A stretch of 6,116 bases of DNA, taken from an uncultured Clostridia bacterium. GTDB lineage: Bacteria; Bacillota; Clostridia; Christensenellales; UBA3700. A program made the position numbers and the translations under genes. The DNA is taken from the NCBI GenBank assembly GCA_946623205.1, contig CAMOQV010000075.1, forward strand, positions 1 to 6,116, in the 5' to 3' direction. Below, piece by piece: positions 1-6,063 of the stretch (positions are counted from its first letter, which is position 1; each line of letters begins with the position of its first letter). Under the pieces are notes generated by a model. The model was given only the letters and a program-made list of their open reading frames with translations, made no database searches and had not been told where the DNA came from.

Positions 1-51
1 CTTTTTTATTTATTTTCGAATGAAACTCTAATAAATTTAAATATATTCTAA

Positions 52-822
52 TTATATATCTGAATCACTATCGAAGAATGCCCAAGGATATTGAATCATA
101 TATTCACCACGATATGCGCGCACTGCGTTTGGATTATTCTTCTTGTATTCATATGCGTCACAATCTATTTTATCGACATCTATGTAACATTCATTACGTC
201 TTTTAATAAAGACATCTTCTGCACCAGCTTCTTTAAGCGTTGTTTGAATATCTACTATCAAGTTTCTTAAATAGGATTTTTTATCTTCATCCCATAAAAC
301 CGCATTCAATTCATTAATGTTTGCCGCAGCCCCTTCTCTATCTACAAGATAGGCAAATAATTCTTTTGATTTACTTCTTTGAAATTTCAAAGGCTCCTTA
401 TTACAAAATACCTCAAAATTGCCAAAGCATTTAACTTGTAGTTTTTTAGTTTCTTCTAATTTAATAGGATATCGTAAACCTTCTAATTCTTCTTTTATCT
501 TATCTTCATTAACTGGTTTTGGAATATAACCAGACGCATGCATTGAATAAGCTTCCACAGCATAGTTATTATATGCAGTTACAAAAATAATATTTATTGT
601 TGGATTAATTGTTTTTAATTTTTTTGCCAATTGAACTCCGCTCAATCCTGGCATTTCGATATCCAAAAATGCAATATCTATTTTACTATCCTTATTCTCG
701 TCAAATGCTTTAAGTGGATTTGTATAAGCAAGAATTTCGCTATCGCTTGGCAGTGCATTCTTACATGACTCTTTTAATCTCACTAATTGCAATTCTTCAT
801 CATCAACCAATAATACTCTCAT
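52..822 (-). CDS. Response regulator: CheY-like receiver plus SARP/AfsR-type winged-helix output domain
   Basis: This 256-residue cytoplasmic protein is a two-component response regulator. Residues 1 to about 115 form a receiver domain: acidic pair D7/D8, phospho-acceptor D54 in FLDIEMPG, switch T82 in VTAY, and K102 in PKPV. All catalytic positions are intact. From about residue 128 a second domain starts with LQVKCFGNFEVF and continues through KSKELFAYLVDREGA, ELNAVLWDED and YLRNLIVDIQTTL to a CYIDVDKIDCDAYEY segment. This matches the winged-helix plus short helical region of SARP/BTAD-like regulators, not the LytTR or OmpR output more often drawn for LytS partners. The start ATG follows AGGGGA at a normal distance and lies 9 bp after the kinase stop, so the two genes form an operon and are probably translationally coupled. 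The kinase is its likely partner (inference). Target genes cannot be read from this window. No terminator is visible in the 51 bases beyond its stop. Confidence 0.93.
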   Translation of the reverse strand: MRVLLVDDEELQLVRLKESCKNALPSDSEILAYTNPLKAFDENKDSKIDIAFLDIEMPGLSGVQLAKKLKTINPTINIIFVTAYNNYAVEAYSMHASGYIPKPVNEDKIKEELEGLRYPIKLEETKKLQVKCFGNFEVFCNKEPLKFQRSKSKELFAYLVDREGAAANINELNAVLWDEDKKSYLRNLIVDIQTTLKEAGAEDVFIKRRNECYIDVDKIDCDAYEYKKNNPNAVRAYRGEYMIQYPWAFFDSDSDI

Positions 823-827
823 AATTA

Positions 828-833
828 TCCCCT
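828..833 (-). promoter_or_regulatory. Ribosome binding site of the response regulator overlapping the kinase stop codon
   Basis: On the minus strand AGGGGA lies 5 nt before the ATG of the response regulator, and its first bases belong to the TAG stop codon of the histidine kinase. This layout supports translational coupling of the two genes and fixes the start of the downstream one. Confidence 0.6.
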
Positions 834-2094
834 ACTTATAGAATGTAATAGTAACCTTTGTTCCTACATTTGGTTTACTCTCTATATCCATATCCGATCT
901 ACACATTGTAGCTAATCTTTGCTTAATATTGTTAATTCCAAAGTGCGTGTTGTTAGTAAAATCAACACTATCCATATCAAAGCCTACTCCATCATCCTCA
1001 ACAATGACAATATATGCTTCGTCTGTTTCTTTTGTTGAGAACTTTAGCGTTCCTCCTTCAATCTTTTTTAGTATTCCATGCTTTAAAGCATTCTCAACTA
1101 TTGGCTGTATGCTTAATGGTGGAATATTAAAATCTTCGGCTTCAATATCGTATATTATGTTTATTCTATCGTTGAATCTCATTTTCTCTAAAGCTATATA
1201 TGTTTCAATATGCTTTAATTCGTTTTTAAACGGAACTAATCTAGTTTCTGTTAAAGATGCTAAATTCATTCTCAAATAATCAGTAAAGTCATCTAATGAT
1301 TTTTGTGCTTTCTTAGGGTCAATCGGAATTAATGTCGATATAGATGACAACGCATTATAAATAAAATGCGGTTGAATCTGAGACATCATAATCTTAATAT
1401 GCGCTTCTTTATTCTTCTCTTTTTCACGAGACAAATCGATGTTTTTCTGAACATTTACAAAGAAGAATAATATTTCAATTGAAATGATAATCGATGCGTA
1501 TGCAATTGCGTATCCTTTGAACATATTTTGAAGAACAATAGCAACCAACGGTAAGAAACAATAAATTGAAAACGCTATTTTTTCTCTAAGATTCAATTTT
1601 TTGTTTATTATGGTTATAACAAACACAATAGCAAATGCTATGAATTGATACAATTGCGAAATAATCATAGTTTTGCTTCTAATATACACTCCATTTTGCG
1701 CATAGAAGAAAATCTTAGTAAAGATATTAGATATATCCAAAAATACAAAGAATATAAATAAAATTAAATTTGTAACCACTAATGCTTGTTTAGTTCTTAA
1801 AGGCATATCTACATATCCCACAACATATGCAAACAATAATAGGACTTCAATATTATTGAATATATAGAATGTTGTATAAAATCCCATTATGAAAGCATCG
1901 CTTGATACATTTTCTTTAAGGAAAGTAAATGCAAGATAAGTTGCAAAATGAATTGCAGTAAATACAAAGAATGCAAATAAATTCTTCTCGTCCTTTCTTT
2001 TGTCTGGTTTAATACTCAAATTAACAATATGTATAAGCAATATTGCTATACCAAACATACATACTGTTGCATTAAACACGCTGTTATTACTCAT
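832..2094 (-). CDS. LytS/YehU-type membrane sensor histidine kinase (7 predicted TM helices)
   Basis: This 420-residue protein has about seven hydrophobic segments (near residues 8-27, 39-59, 68-93, 104-120, 145-163, 172-190 and 195-214). A short charged, probably coiled segment (217-235) follows, then a His_kinase-family (Pfam PF06580) core. The phospho-accepting histidine is H243 in QIQPHFIYNAL. The ATP-binding domain shows the N box (PLSIQPIVENALKHG, N335), the G1 box (EDDGVGFD, 366-373), the G2 region (HFGINNIKQRL, 384-394) and a terminal GTKVTITF. No PAS, HAMP or large extracellular domain is seen, so the signal is probably sensed by the membrane part (inference). It would autophosphorylate and pass phosphate to D54 of the regulator 9 bp downstream. 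The start is bounded by an in-frame stop 21 bases upstream (TAA, seven codons before the ATG). No Shine-Dalgarno precedes the ATG; instead a TATAAT lies 6 nt before it, suggesting a leaderless message. The later in-frame ATG at codon 13 also lacks one and would cut into helix 1. Confidence 0.93.
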   Translation of the reverse strand: MSNNSVFNATVCMFGIAILLIHIVNLSIKPDKRKDEKNLFAFFVFTAIHFATYLAFTFLKENVSSDAFIMGFYTTFYIFNNIEVLLLFAYVVGYVDMPLRTKQALVVTNLILFIFFVFLDISNIFTKIFFYAQNGVYIRSKTMIISQLYQFIAFAIVFVITIINKKLNLREKIAFSIYCFLPLVAIVLQNMFKGYAIAYASIIISIEILFFFVNVQKNIDLSREKEKNKEAHIKIMMSQIQPHFIYNALSSISTLIPIDPKKAQKSLDDFTDYLRMNLASLTETRLVPFKNELKHIETYIALEKMRFNDRINIIYDIEAEDFNIPPLSIQPIVENALKHGILKKIEGGTLKFSTKETDEAYIVIVEDDGVGFDMDSVDFTNNTHFGINNIKQRLATMCRSDMDIESKPNVGTKVTITFYK

Positions 2095-2100
2095 AGGATT

Positions 2101-2109
2101 ATTATAACA
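2101..2109 (-). promoter_or_regulatory. Extended -10 promoter of the two-component operon, 6 nt from the start codon
   Basis: The minus strand reads TGT-TATAAT, an extended -10 element with a consensus hexamer, followed by AATCCT and then the kinase ATG. At 17 bp upstream the hexamer is only TATAAA (2124-2129), so a -35 box is weak or absent. The expected transcription start falls on or within a base or two of the ATG. A perfect 12-bp AT palindrome (ATATTTAAATAT, 2109-2120) abuts the element and could be an operator, but in such AT-rich DNA it may be chance. Confidence 0.45.
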
Positions 2110-2128
2110 TATTTAAATATTTATTTAT

Positions 2129-2185
2129 AAAAAAAGTCCCCACCTGTAGTGCTATGAACCCAAAAAGTTGGACAACAAGGAGGTG
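2129..2185 (-). terminator. Possible weak or disrupted terminator after the ACT-MBL gene
   Basis: On the minus strand, GGTGGGGAC is followed by seven T residues (2135 down to 2129), the usual right half of an intrinsic terminator. The matching left arm (GTCCCCACC) is not close upstream. Only CACCT/AGGTG (2185-2181 with 2145-2141) across a 35-nt loop, or GTCC/GGAC (2173-2170 with 2139-2136), can pair. The site may be a terminator whose left arm was displaced by the insertion-sequence end beside it, or a poor terminator using the insertion-sequence sequence as its stem. Confidence 0.3.
2145..2185 (+). mobile_element. Lone terminal repeat of an IS3-family (IS150-type) insertion sequence, remnant
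   Basis: Reading on the plus strand from 2145, the sequence starts TGTAGTG and continues with ACCCAAAAAGTTGGACA (about 2158-2174). It resembles the remembered terminal repeat of IS150-group elements (TGTACTG, then ACCC, then GTTGGAC). A small hairpin CCAA-AAAG-TTGG lies inside it (2160-2171). Just inside is a perfect ribosome binding site, AAGGAGGTG (2177-2185), where such elements begin their first transposase frame. No transposase follows: the nearest start-like codon (TTG at 2196) reaches a stop after six codons, and the coding sequence of the ACT-MBL gene ends at 2211. No matching inverted end is present elsewhere in the window. The family call rests on recalled terminal motifs, not on an alignment. 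Confidence 0.42.
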
Positions 2186-2210
2186 TATATCAATTTTGAC
2201 GGCCTTTGAA

Positions 2211-3626
2211 TTATAAATTAGTAACTAATGCTCCGTGACCTGGGAAGAAAGTATATCCTTTATACTTACCTATTAAATATTCTCTACAAGCTTTGCACTC
2301 TTTAGCGTTACTATCTACGCCTGTCATCAAAAATGGTGCTAGCTCATTAAACTTCTTTTGTTCTTTTGAAAATCCTTTAACGTTCACAAAGATATCTCCT
2401 GAGAATAGAATCTTTAATTCATCACAAACAATTATAGATTCACCTTTAACGTGGCCGCCTCTTCCCTCATATACATCGAATTTGTATTTACCGAAAGCAA
2501 AACTACCGATGAAAGATAAAATCTCGTCGTCTTTCTTATCCCCAATAATTACGCAGTTAGAAAGAGTTGGATGCTTATATTGAGAAATAATAGCACTAAT
2601 AGAACAATATGGTTCATGCAAAGGATTTTGAGCTCTAAAATCCAAATCGCCCTTTGCTTCTAGTTCAAAGTTATCATAGCAATTCTTGCTCATATATGTT
2701 TTATCAACTAAATCTATAAGACCAGCATGGTCCATATCTGCGTGTGTAATTATAGCACTAGGACTCTTTTGGAATATATTTGGAATAATGCTACTCAATA
2801 GATCTACCATCTCATCTCTATAGCAAGCAAAGCCTGTATCTACAAGCATAATGTTATCTCTTGACTCCATTACAAATGTATTGCTACCACAAGGTGGCTC
2901 AATGCTATATATAGTAAAATCATCAGCTAAATCTTTTTTAGTAACAATTGGTTTAAAGTTTCTGCCTTTGTTTTCTACAACTTGCTTAGCAAATCTTCTA
3001 ATGAAGTCGAATGTTTGCAATACTGGCTTATTTTGCTCATCTAAAAGCTGCATCAATCTATTTGCACGAATCAATAATTCATTAGTTTGCTCTTGAGTAA
3101 GATTTAATATCGTACGCATCTCGTTAGCAAAAGTGACATAGAAAACTGTACCATCTAATAATCTATCTGTTACTTCATAATTTAGGATATTGATTTCACA
3201 TATCGTTGATATATCTTCAATTAGGTGGGCAATCTCATCTGGGTTATCTATCAAAAGGCCCATCTTAAAGTGTTGTATGCCCGTTCCGTTTTCCTGAGAC
3301 GATATGTATGAAATATTTACATTATACTTATTAATTACTTCTAGAACTGGTTTAACCGCGCCTGGAACATCTTCAAGCGTTAAAACTATCATCAGAATTT
3401 GTTTATTATCTTCTTCCTCTTTTAGATATCCACATTCGCTTAGTTTTTGCTCAATCAATTTATGTTGTTCTTTTGTTGCAGAAACTTCTATAAATAAAGT
3501 ATGTAAGTCAACTGCTTTATTGTAGTTGACTCTCGCAATGTTGCCTCCGCATTCAGATATAAGTTCACTTGCTTTCAAGAATGCGCCAGCTTTATCTGGC
3601 ATTTTAGTAATATAAGTCTTATGCAT
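2211..3626 (-). CDS. Two ACT-type domains fused to a metallo-beta-lactamase-fold hydrolase
   Basis: This 471-residue cytoplasmic protein has no signal peptide or membrane segment. Residues 3-68 and 76-150 each read as an ACT-like module: an opening strand, a PDKAGA or VPGAV turn into a helix (SELISECGGNI; LEVINKYNVNI), then two strands and a helix. Such domains usually bind amino acids or other small ligands. A helical linker (about 172-220) leads to a metallo-beta-lactamase domain from about residue 237. Its metal ligands appear complete: H295, D297, D299 and H300 in THADMDHAG, H392 in GGHVKGE, D411 in FSGDIF and H464 in FPGHG. D297 replaces the usual second histidine of HxHxDH; flavodiiron proteins carry glutamate at this place. 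No flavodoxin or rubredoxin domain follows. The substrate is unknown; a ligand-gated hydrolase or metal-redox enzyme is the natural reading (inference). Its own promoter lies just upstream. No Shine-Dalgarno precedes the ATG, and an in-frame stop about 36-38 bases upstream leaves no better start. Confidence 0.85.
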   Translation of the reverse strand: MHKTYITKMPDKAGAFLKASELISECGGNIARVNYNKAVDLHTLFIEVSATKEQHKLIEQKLSECGYLKEEEDNKQILMIVLTLEDVPGAVKPVLEVINKYNVNISYISSQENGTGIQHFKMGLLIDNPDEIAHLIEDISTICEINILNYEVTDRLLDGTVFYVTFANEMRTILNLTQEQTNELLIRANRLMQLLDEQNKPVLQTFDFIRRFAKQVVENKGRNFKPIVTKKDLADDFTIYSIEPPCGSNTFVMESRDNIMLVDTGFACYRDEMVDLLSSIIPNIFQKSPSAIITHADMDHAGLIDLVDKTYMSKNCYDNFELEAKGDLDFRAQNPLHEPYCSISAIISQYKHPTLSNCVIIGDKKDDEILSFIGSFAFGKYKFDVYEGRGGHVKGESIIVCDELKILFSGDIFVNVKGFSKEQKKFNELAPFLMTGVDSNAKECKACREYLIGKYKGYTFFPGHGALVTNL

Positions 3627-3638
3627 AATATTGATATA

Positions 3639-3666
3639 ATTATACTCAATTAAAACGATATTTCAA
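3639..3666 (-). promoter_or_regulatory. Sigma-A-type promoter of the ACT-MBL gene with very short leader
   Basis: The minus strand has TTGAAA (3666-3661), a 16-bp spacer and TATAAT (3644-3639). The -10 hexamer ends 12 nt before the ATG at 3626, so the predicted message starts about 5-7 nt before the coding sequence, leaving no room for a Shine-Dalgarno site; none is seen. The promoter fills the 43-bp gap after the arabinofuranosidase gene. No terminator is visible in that gap, so read-through from the upstream gene is also possible. Confidence 0.6.
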
Positions 3667-3669
3667 TTA

Positions 3670-5961
3670 TTACTTTTTAAATGTAATCTTCCCTTTCTTT
3701 CTAAGCACAATAATAATGGTACCACCTAGCATTCCAAGAACAAACAAACCGCCTACTACACTTATAGCTATTACTGCATTTTGTGTTAGGTAAAGCTTTG
3801 TATATTTAGTAACGTTATGTTCCATATTATCTGGAAGCTCAGGCAATTTATATAGCCCACTTCCGTCGTTATCTCCATAAGCGATTCTAACAATGTTTAT
3901 GCTATATCCATCCATAGAACAAGACACATTATTACCATTTACCACTAAATCTTTTTGGTAAGGAATAACAGTTGTTGACCCTAATTCATTACAAGCTGCT
4001 TTTGAATTATTCGACATGTATTGCATATTAGCAACATTAATGTTTTCAAATCCATCCAAATTTAGGTTTATATTTATCTTATCTGCATTTGAATTTATGA
4101 ATTTAAAATATATTACTTGCTCATCTTGATCAATCGTAGTCGAACTATAACAACCAGTATTTTTTGCATCCACATTTATTACTTGCTTACCATAGTTGTT
4201 AGCAAACAACATTTGATTAAAATAGTTTGGTGTCAATACAATATTTTGCGAATCAAACCAAATTAAATTTACTTCCCATGTTTGCGCATTTAGTTTTGCA
4301 AAAGTTGGAGCATATGCAGCCATCTTGACAATATCCCCATTTCTTTCAAATCCACACATATACCATGCCTCTTCAATTGCAGCCCAAATGTTATTCTTTG
4401 TAATATATTTACCAAACATTTCACACCAAGTAGCATATTCGCCGACAAACACTTCTCTTGTTCTTGGATATGAATCATAATAGTCATTATTTTTAAACAT
4501 TTGGTTATGTTCCATATAATAATGTTCATCTGTTAATGTATCAGAATAATAAGTATCTATCATTGCCCAATCGTCATATTTTTCTTGAGCATTAAACCAA
4601 GGCCCTGCTGAAGATATTATCTTTATTTCTGGATGCTTTTCTTTAATGACTTTATATATTGCATCAAAATTTCTCCAATAAATATCTCCCCAGTTTTCAT
4701 TGCCAATGCCAATATATTGAAGATTAAATGGTTCACTATGCCCATTTAAAGCACGCTTTGCTCCCCATGTAGTTGATGTGTCACCATTTGCATATTCGAT
4801 TAAGTCCAAAATATCTTGAACATAAGCATCAAACTCTTCACTTCCAGGAACTAGCGCAAACTTGTTAACATACTCTATCCATTCGCTTTCGCTCATCTTC
4901 CCTTCTTTATATTGTTTTTCCCAATATCTATATTTCTTTCCATCTTTTAACATTTGGAATTGGCAAATCATTCCAGCATTTAGAATTGGTAGAGCTTTTG
5001 CATTTAATTCTTCGCATAATTGAAAATATTCATGGTACCCCATCGAATTTGTATTGTCATATGTTAAACCACCTTCATCATCATTCCAAATATTTAGATA
5101 ATGCTTTCTTTCACATAAAGGTCCTATTGTTTCTTTCCAATTATATAATTCATCTAAAGAAGTCCCTTCTGCCAAACATCCACCTGGGAATCTAACAAAA
5201 GATGGATTTAATTCTTTTAAGGCATTATATAAGTCAGTTCTTAATGAAACGTACTTCCAATTGTCATCTCCATATCCAAAGCTATCTTTAGACACAAGTT
5301 CAAAAGAATCAAATAACAATGTGCCATTACCGTTTATATCAATCTGCATTCCTCCATCTTCGGTTGCTTTAGAAGTTAATGTAGCTTCAACTTTCGTCCA
5401 ATCATCTCCCTTATTAGGAATAATTATAGAAACAGGCTCTTTATTCGATTCTGAATATAACTGAATTGTTGCGCTACCTTCAAAATCAATATTTTTTATA
5501 TAACATGAAAATGCATATTCGCTATCTTTTGTAAATCCCATGTCTGGAATATCTGATAGACCTTTTTCATATTTTCTAGATAAATATTTGTAATATTCAA
5601 CATAACCTTTATTAAATACTGTACCTGCACCATTCGCTGTGATTTTTAAATACGCTGGATTATTTTCGTTCATAGAAAATTCATTCTCAACTGCATAGCC
5701 TAGATTAGAGATATTCCAATTTGTTAAAGGCATAGATGGATAATCAAAAGAAGTATTTGCGATAAGATTAGAAACCAATCCACCATCGCACGCATAAGAA
5801 ATATCTTCTATAAATAACCCATATAAATCTTGAGAAATAGACACGCCTATGTTGTCTTTAGATATTTCAATATTCATATTATTTTTTACGCATCCAGACA
5901 ATGAAAAAACGCTGGTTAATATAATTAATACTACTAATAAACAAACAGAAAACTTCTTCAT
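3670..5961 (-). CDS. GH51 alpha-L-arabinofuranosidase, lipoprotein with inserted CBM-like domain and C-terminal TM anchor
   Basis: This 763-residue enzyme should release terminal arabinofuranose from arabinoxylan or arabinan on the outer cell surface. Residues 1-24 are a lipoprotein signal (MKK, hydrophobic core, lipobox LSGC, lipidated C24). The opening GH51 motif LYGLFIEDIS (46-55) precedes a carbohydrate-binding-like jelly-roll insert (about 80-225, CBM4/9 type), as in the plant-type GH51 enzymes. The TIM barrel resumes at about 238 with NPSFVRFPGG. The acid/base is E422 in IGIGNENWG, an active-site histidine is H480 in DEHYY, and the nucleophile is E508 in VFVGEYA. The C-terminal beta domain includes NLIWFD and TPNYFNQMLFANNYG (565-591). 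After a linker, residues 728-753 form a hydrophobic helix followed by RKKGK and a basic end, with no LPXTG motif. The protein thus seems anchored at both ends, which is unusual. The start is supported by AGGTGA 3 nt upstream and by the signal peptide. It is monocistronic or co-transcribed with the ACT-MBL gene downstream. Confidence 0.93.
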   Translation of the reverse strand: MKKFSVCLLVVLIILTSVFSLSGCVKNNMNIEISKDNIGVSISQDLYGLFIEDISYACDGGLVSNLIANTSFDYPSMPLTNWNISNLGYAVENEFSMNENNPAYLKITANGAGTVFNKGYVEYYKYLSRKYEKGLSDIPDMGFTKDSEYAFSCYIKNIDFEGSATIQLYSESNKEPVSIIIPNKGDDWTKVEATLTSKATEDGGMQIDINGNGTLLFDSFELVSKDSFGYGDDNWKYVSLRTDLYNALKELNPSFVRFPGGCLAEGTSLDELYNWKETIGPLCERKHYLNIWNDDEGGLTYDNTNSMGYHEYFQLCEELNAKALPILNAGMICQFQMLKDGKKYRYWEKQYKEGKMSESEWIEYVNKFALVPGSEEFDAYVQDILDLIEYANGDTSTTWGAKRALNGHSEPFNLQYIGIGNENWGDIYWRNFDAIYKVIKEKHPEIKIISSAGPWFNAQEKYDDWAMIDTYYSDTLTDEHYYMEHNQMFKNNDYYDSYPRTREVFVGEYATWCEMFGKYITKNNIWAAIEEAWYMCGFERNGDIVKMAAYAPTFAKLNAQTWEVNLIWFDSQNIVLTPNYFNQMLFANNYGKQVINVDAKNTGCYSSTTIDQDEQVIYFKFINSNADKININLNLDGFENINVANMQYMSNNSKAACNELGSTTVIPYQKDLVVNGNNVSCSMDGYSINIVRIAYGDNDGSGLYKLPELPDNMEHNVTKYTKLYLTQNAVIAISVVGGLFVLGMLGGTIIIVLRKKGKITFKK

Positions 5962-5964
5962 AAT

Positions 5965-5970
5965 TCACCT
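5965..5970 (-). promoter_or_regulatory. Ribosome binding site of the arabinofuranosidase gene
   Basis: AGGTGA lies 3 nt before the ATG at 5961 (minus strand). The spacing is short but the match to the anti-Shine-Dalgarno is good, and it fixes the start that gives a complete lipoprotein signal peptide. Confidence 0.6.
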
Positions 5971-5973
5971 ATA

Positions 5974-5990
5974 CTCTTATTATATAAGAG
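5974..5990. promoter_or_regulatory. Palindrome overlapping the -10 box of the arabinofuranosidase promoter (candidate operator)
   Basis: The 17 bases form a perfect inverted repeat, CTCTTAT-TAT-ATAAGAG (7-bp arms, 3-bp centre), that contains the -10 hexamer at 5979-5984. A repressor bound here would block transcription, so it is a candidate operator. In RNA it could also form a small hairpin, but most of it lies before the expected transcription start. The regulator is unknown. Confidence 0.4.
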
Positions 5991-6007
5991 GCATTGGTTA
6001 TTATCAA
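5979..6007 (-). promoter_or_regulatory. Strong sigma-A-type promoter of the arabinofuranosidase gene
   Basis: On the minus strand TTGATA (6007-6002) and TATAAT (5984-5979) are separated by exactly 17 bp, one base from consensus overall. It lies between the terminator of the upstream gene and the ribosome binding site, giving a predicted leader of about 10-12 nt. Confidence 0.72.
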
Positions 6008-6012
6008 CAATG

Positions 6013-6044
6013 AAAATTGCCCATCTATTTTCATAGACGGGCAA
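6013..6044 (-). terminator. Intrinsic terminator downstream of rpsT
   Basis: On the minus strand the transcript forms a 12-bp stem, UUGCCCGUCUAU with AUAGAUGGGCAA, including one G-U pair, closed by a GAAA tetraloop (6032-6029) and followed by UUUUC. The plus-strand transcript would have an A-C mismatch at the same place and no U tract, so the element works in the minus direction. It starts about 20 bp after the stop of the rpsT-like frame and insulates it from the arabinofuranosidase promoter. Confidence 0.8.
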
Positions 6045-6063
6045 GTATTTGACTTAATTAATC

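Noticed and set aside
1..51. T-rich stretch CTTTTTTATTTATTTT as the tail of a terminator
   Set aside because: No hairpin precedes it on the plus strand within the window, and on the minus strand it reads as A-rich, so it cannot serve the response regulator gene.
705..710. LPELP near residue 706 of the GH51 protein as a sortase signal (residue numbers given)
   Set aside because: It does not fit LPXTG (no Thr-Gly), and lies about 18 residues before the hydrophobic helix; the helix is therefore read as a plain transmembrane anchor.
929..1279. Plus-strand open frame of 116 codons within the kinase gene
   Set aside because: It lies antisense to the ATP-binding and DHp region with intact catalytic motifs; its translation shows no domain and it lacks a convincing ribosome binding site.
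2176..2186. Minus-strand CACCTCCTT as a 16S rRNA 3'-end fragment
   Set aside because: The match is limited to the anti-Shine-Dalgarno core; flanking bases do not match the 16S 3' end, and an insertion-sequence ribosome binding site on the other strand explains it better.
4290..4529. Minus-strand open frame inside the arabinofuranosidase gene
   Set aside because: It is another frame of the GH51 catalytic region around the nucleophile motif; composition is low-complexity and no independent start signal is seen.
4986..5464. Two plus-strand open frames (4986-5195, 5261-5464) opposite the GH51 gene
   Set aside because: They are antisense shadows of conserved GH51 and CBM-like sequence, without recognisable protein features.
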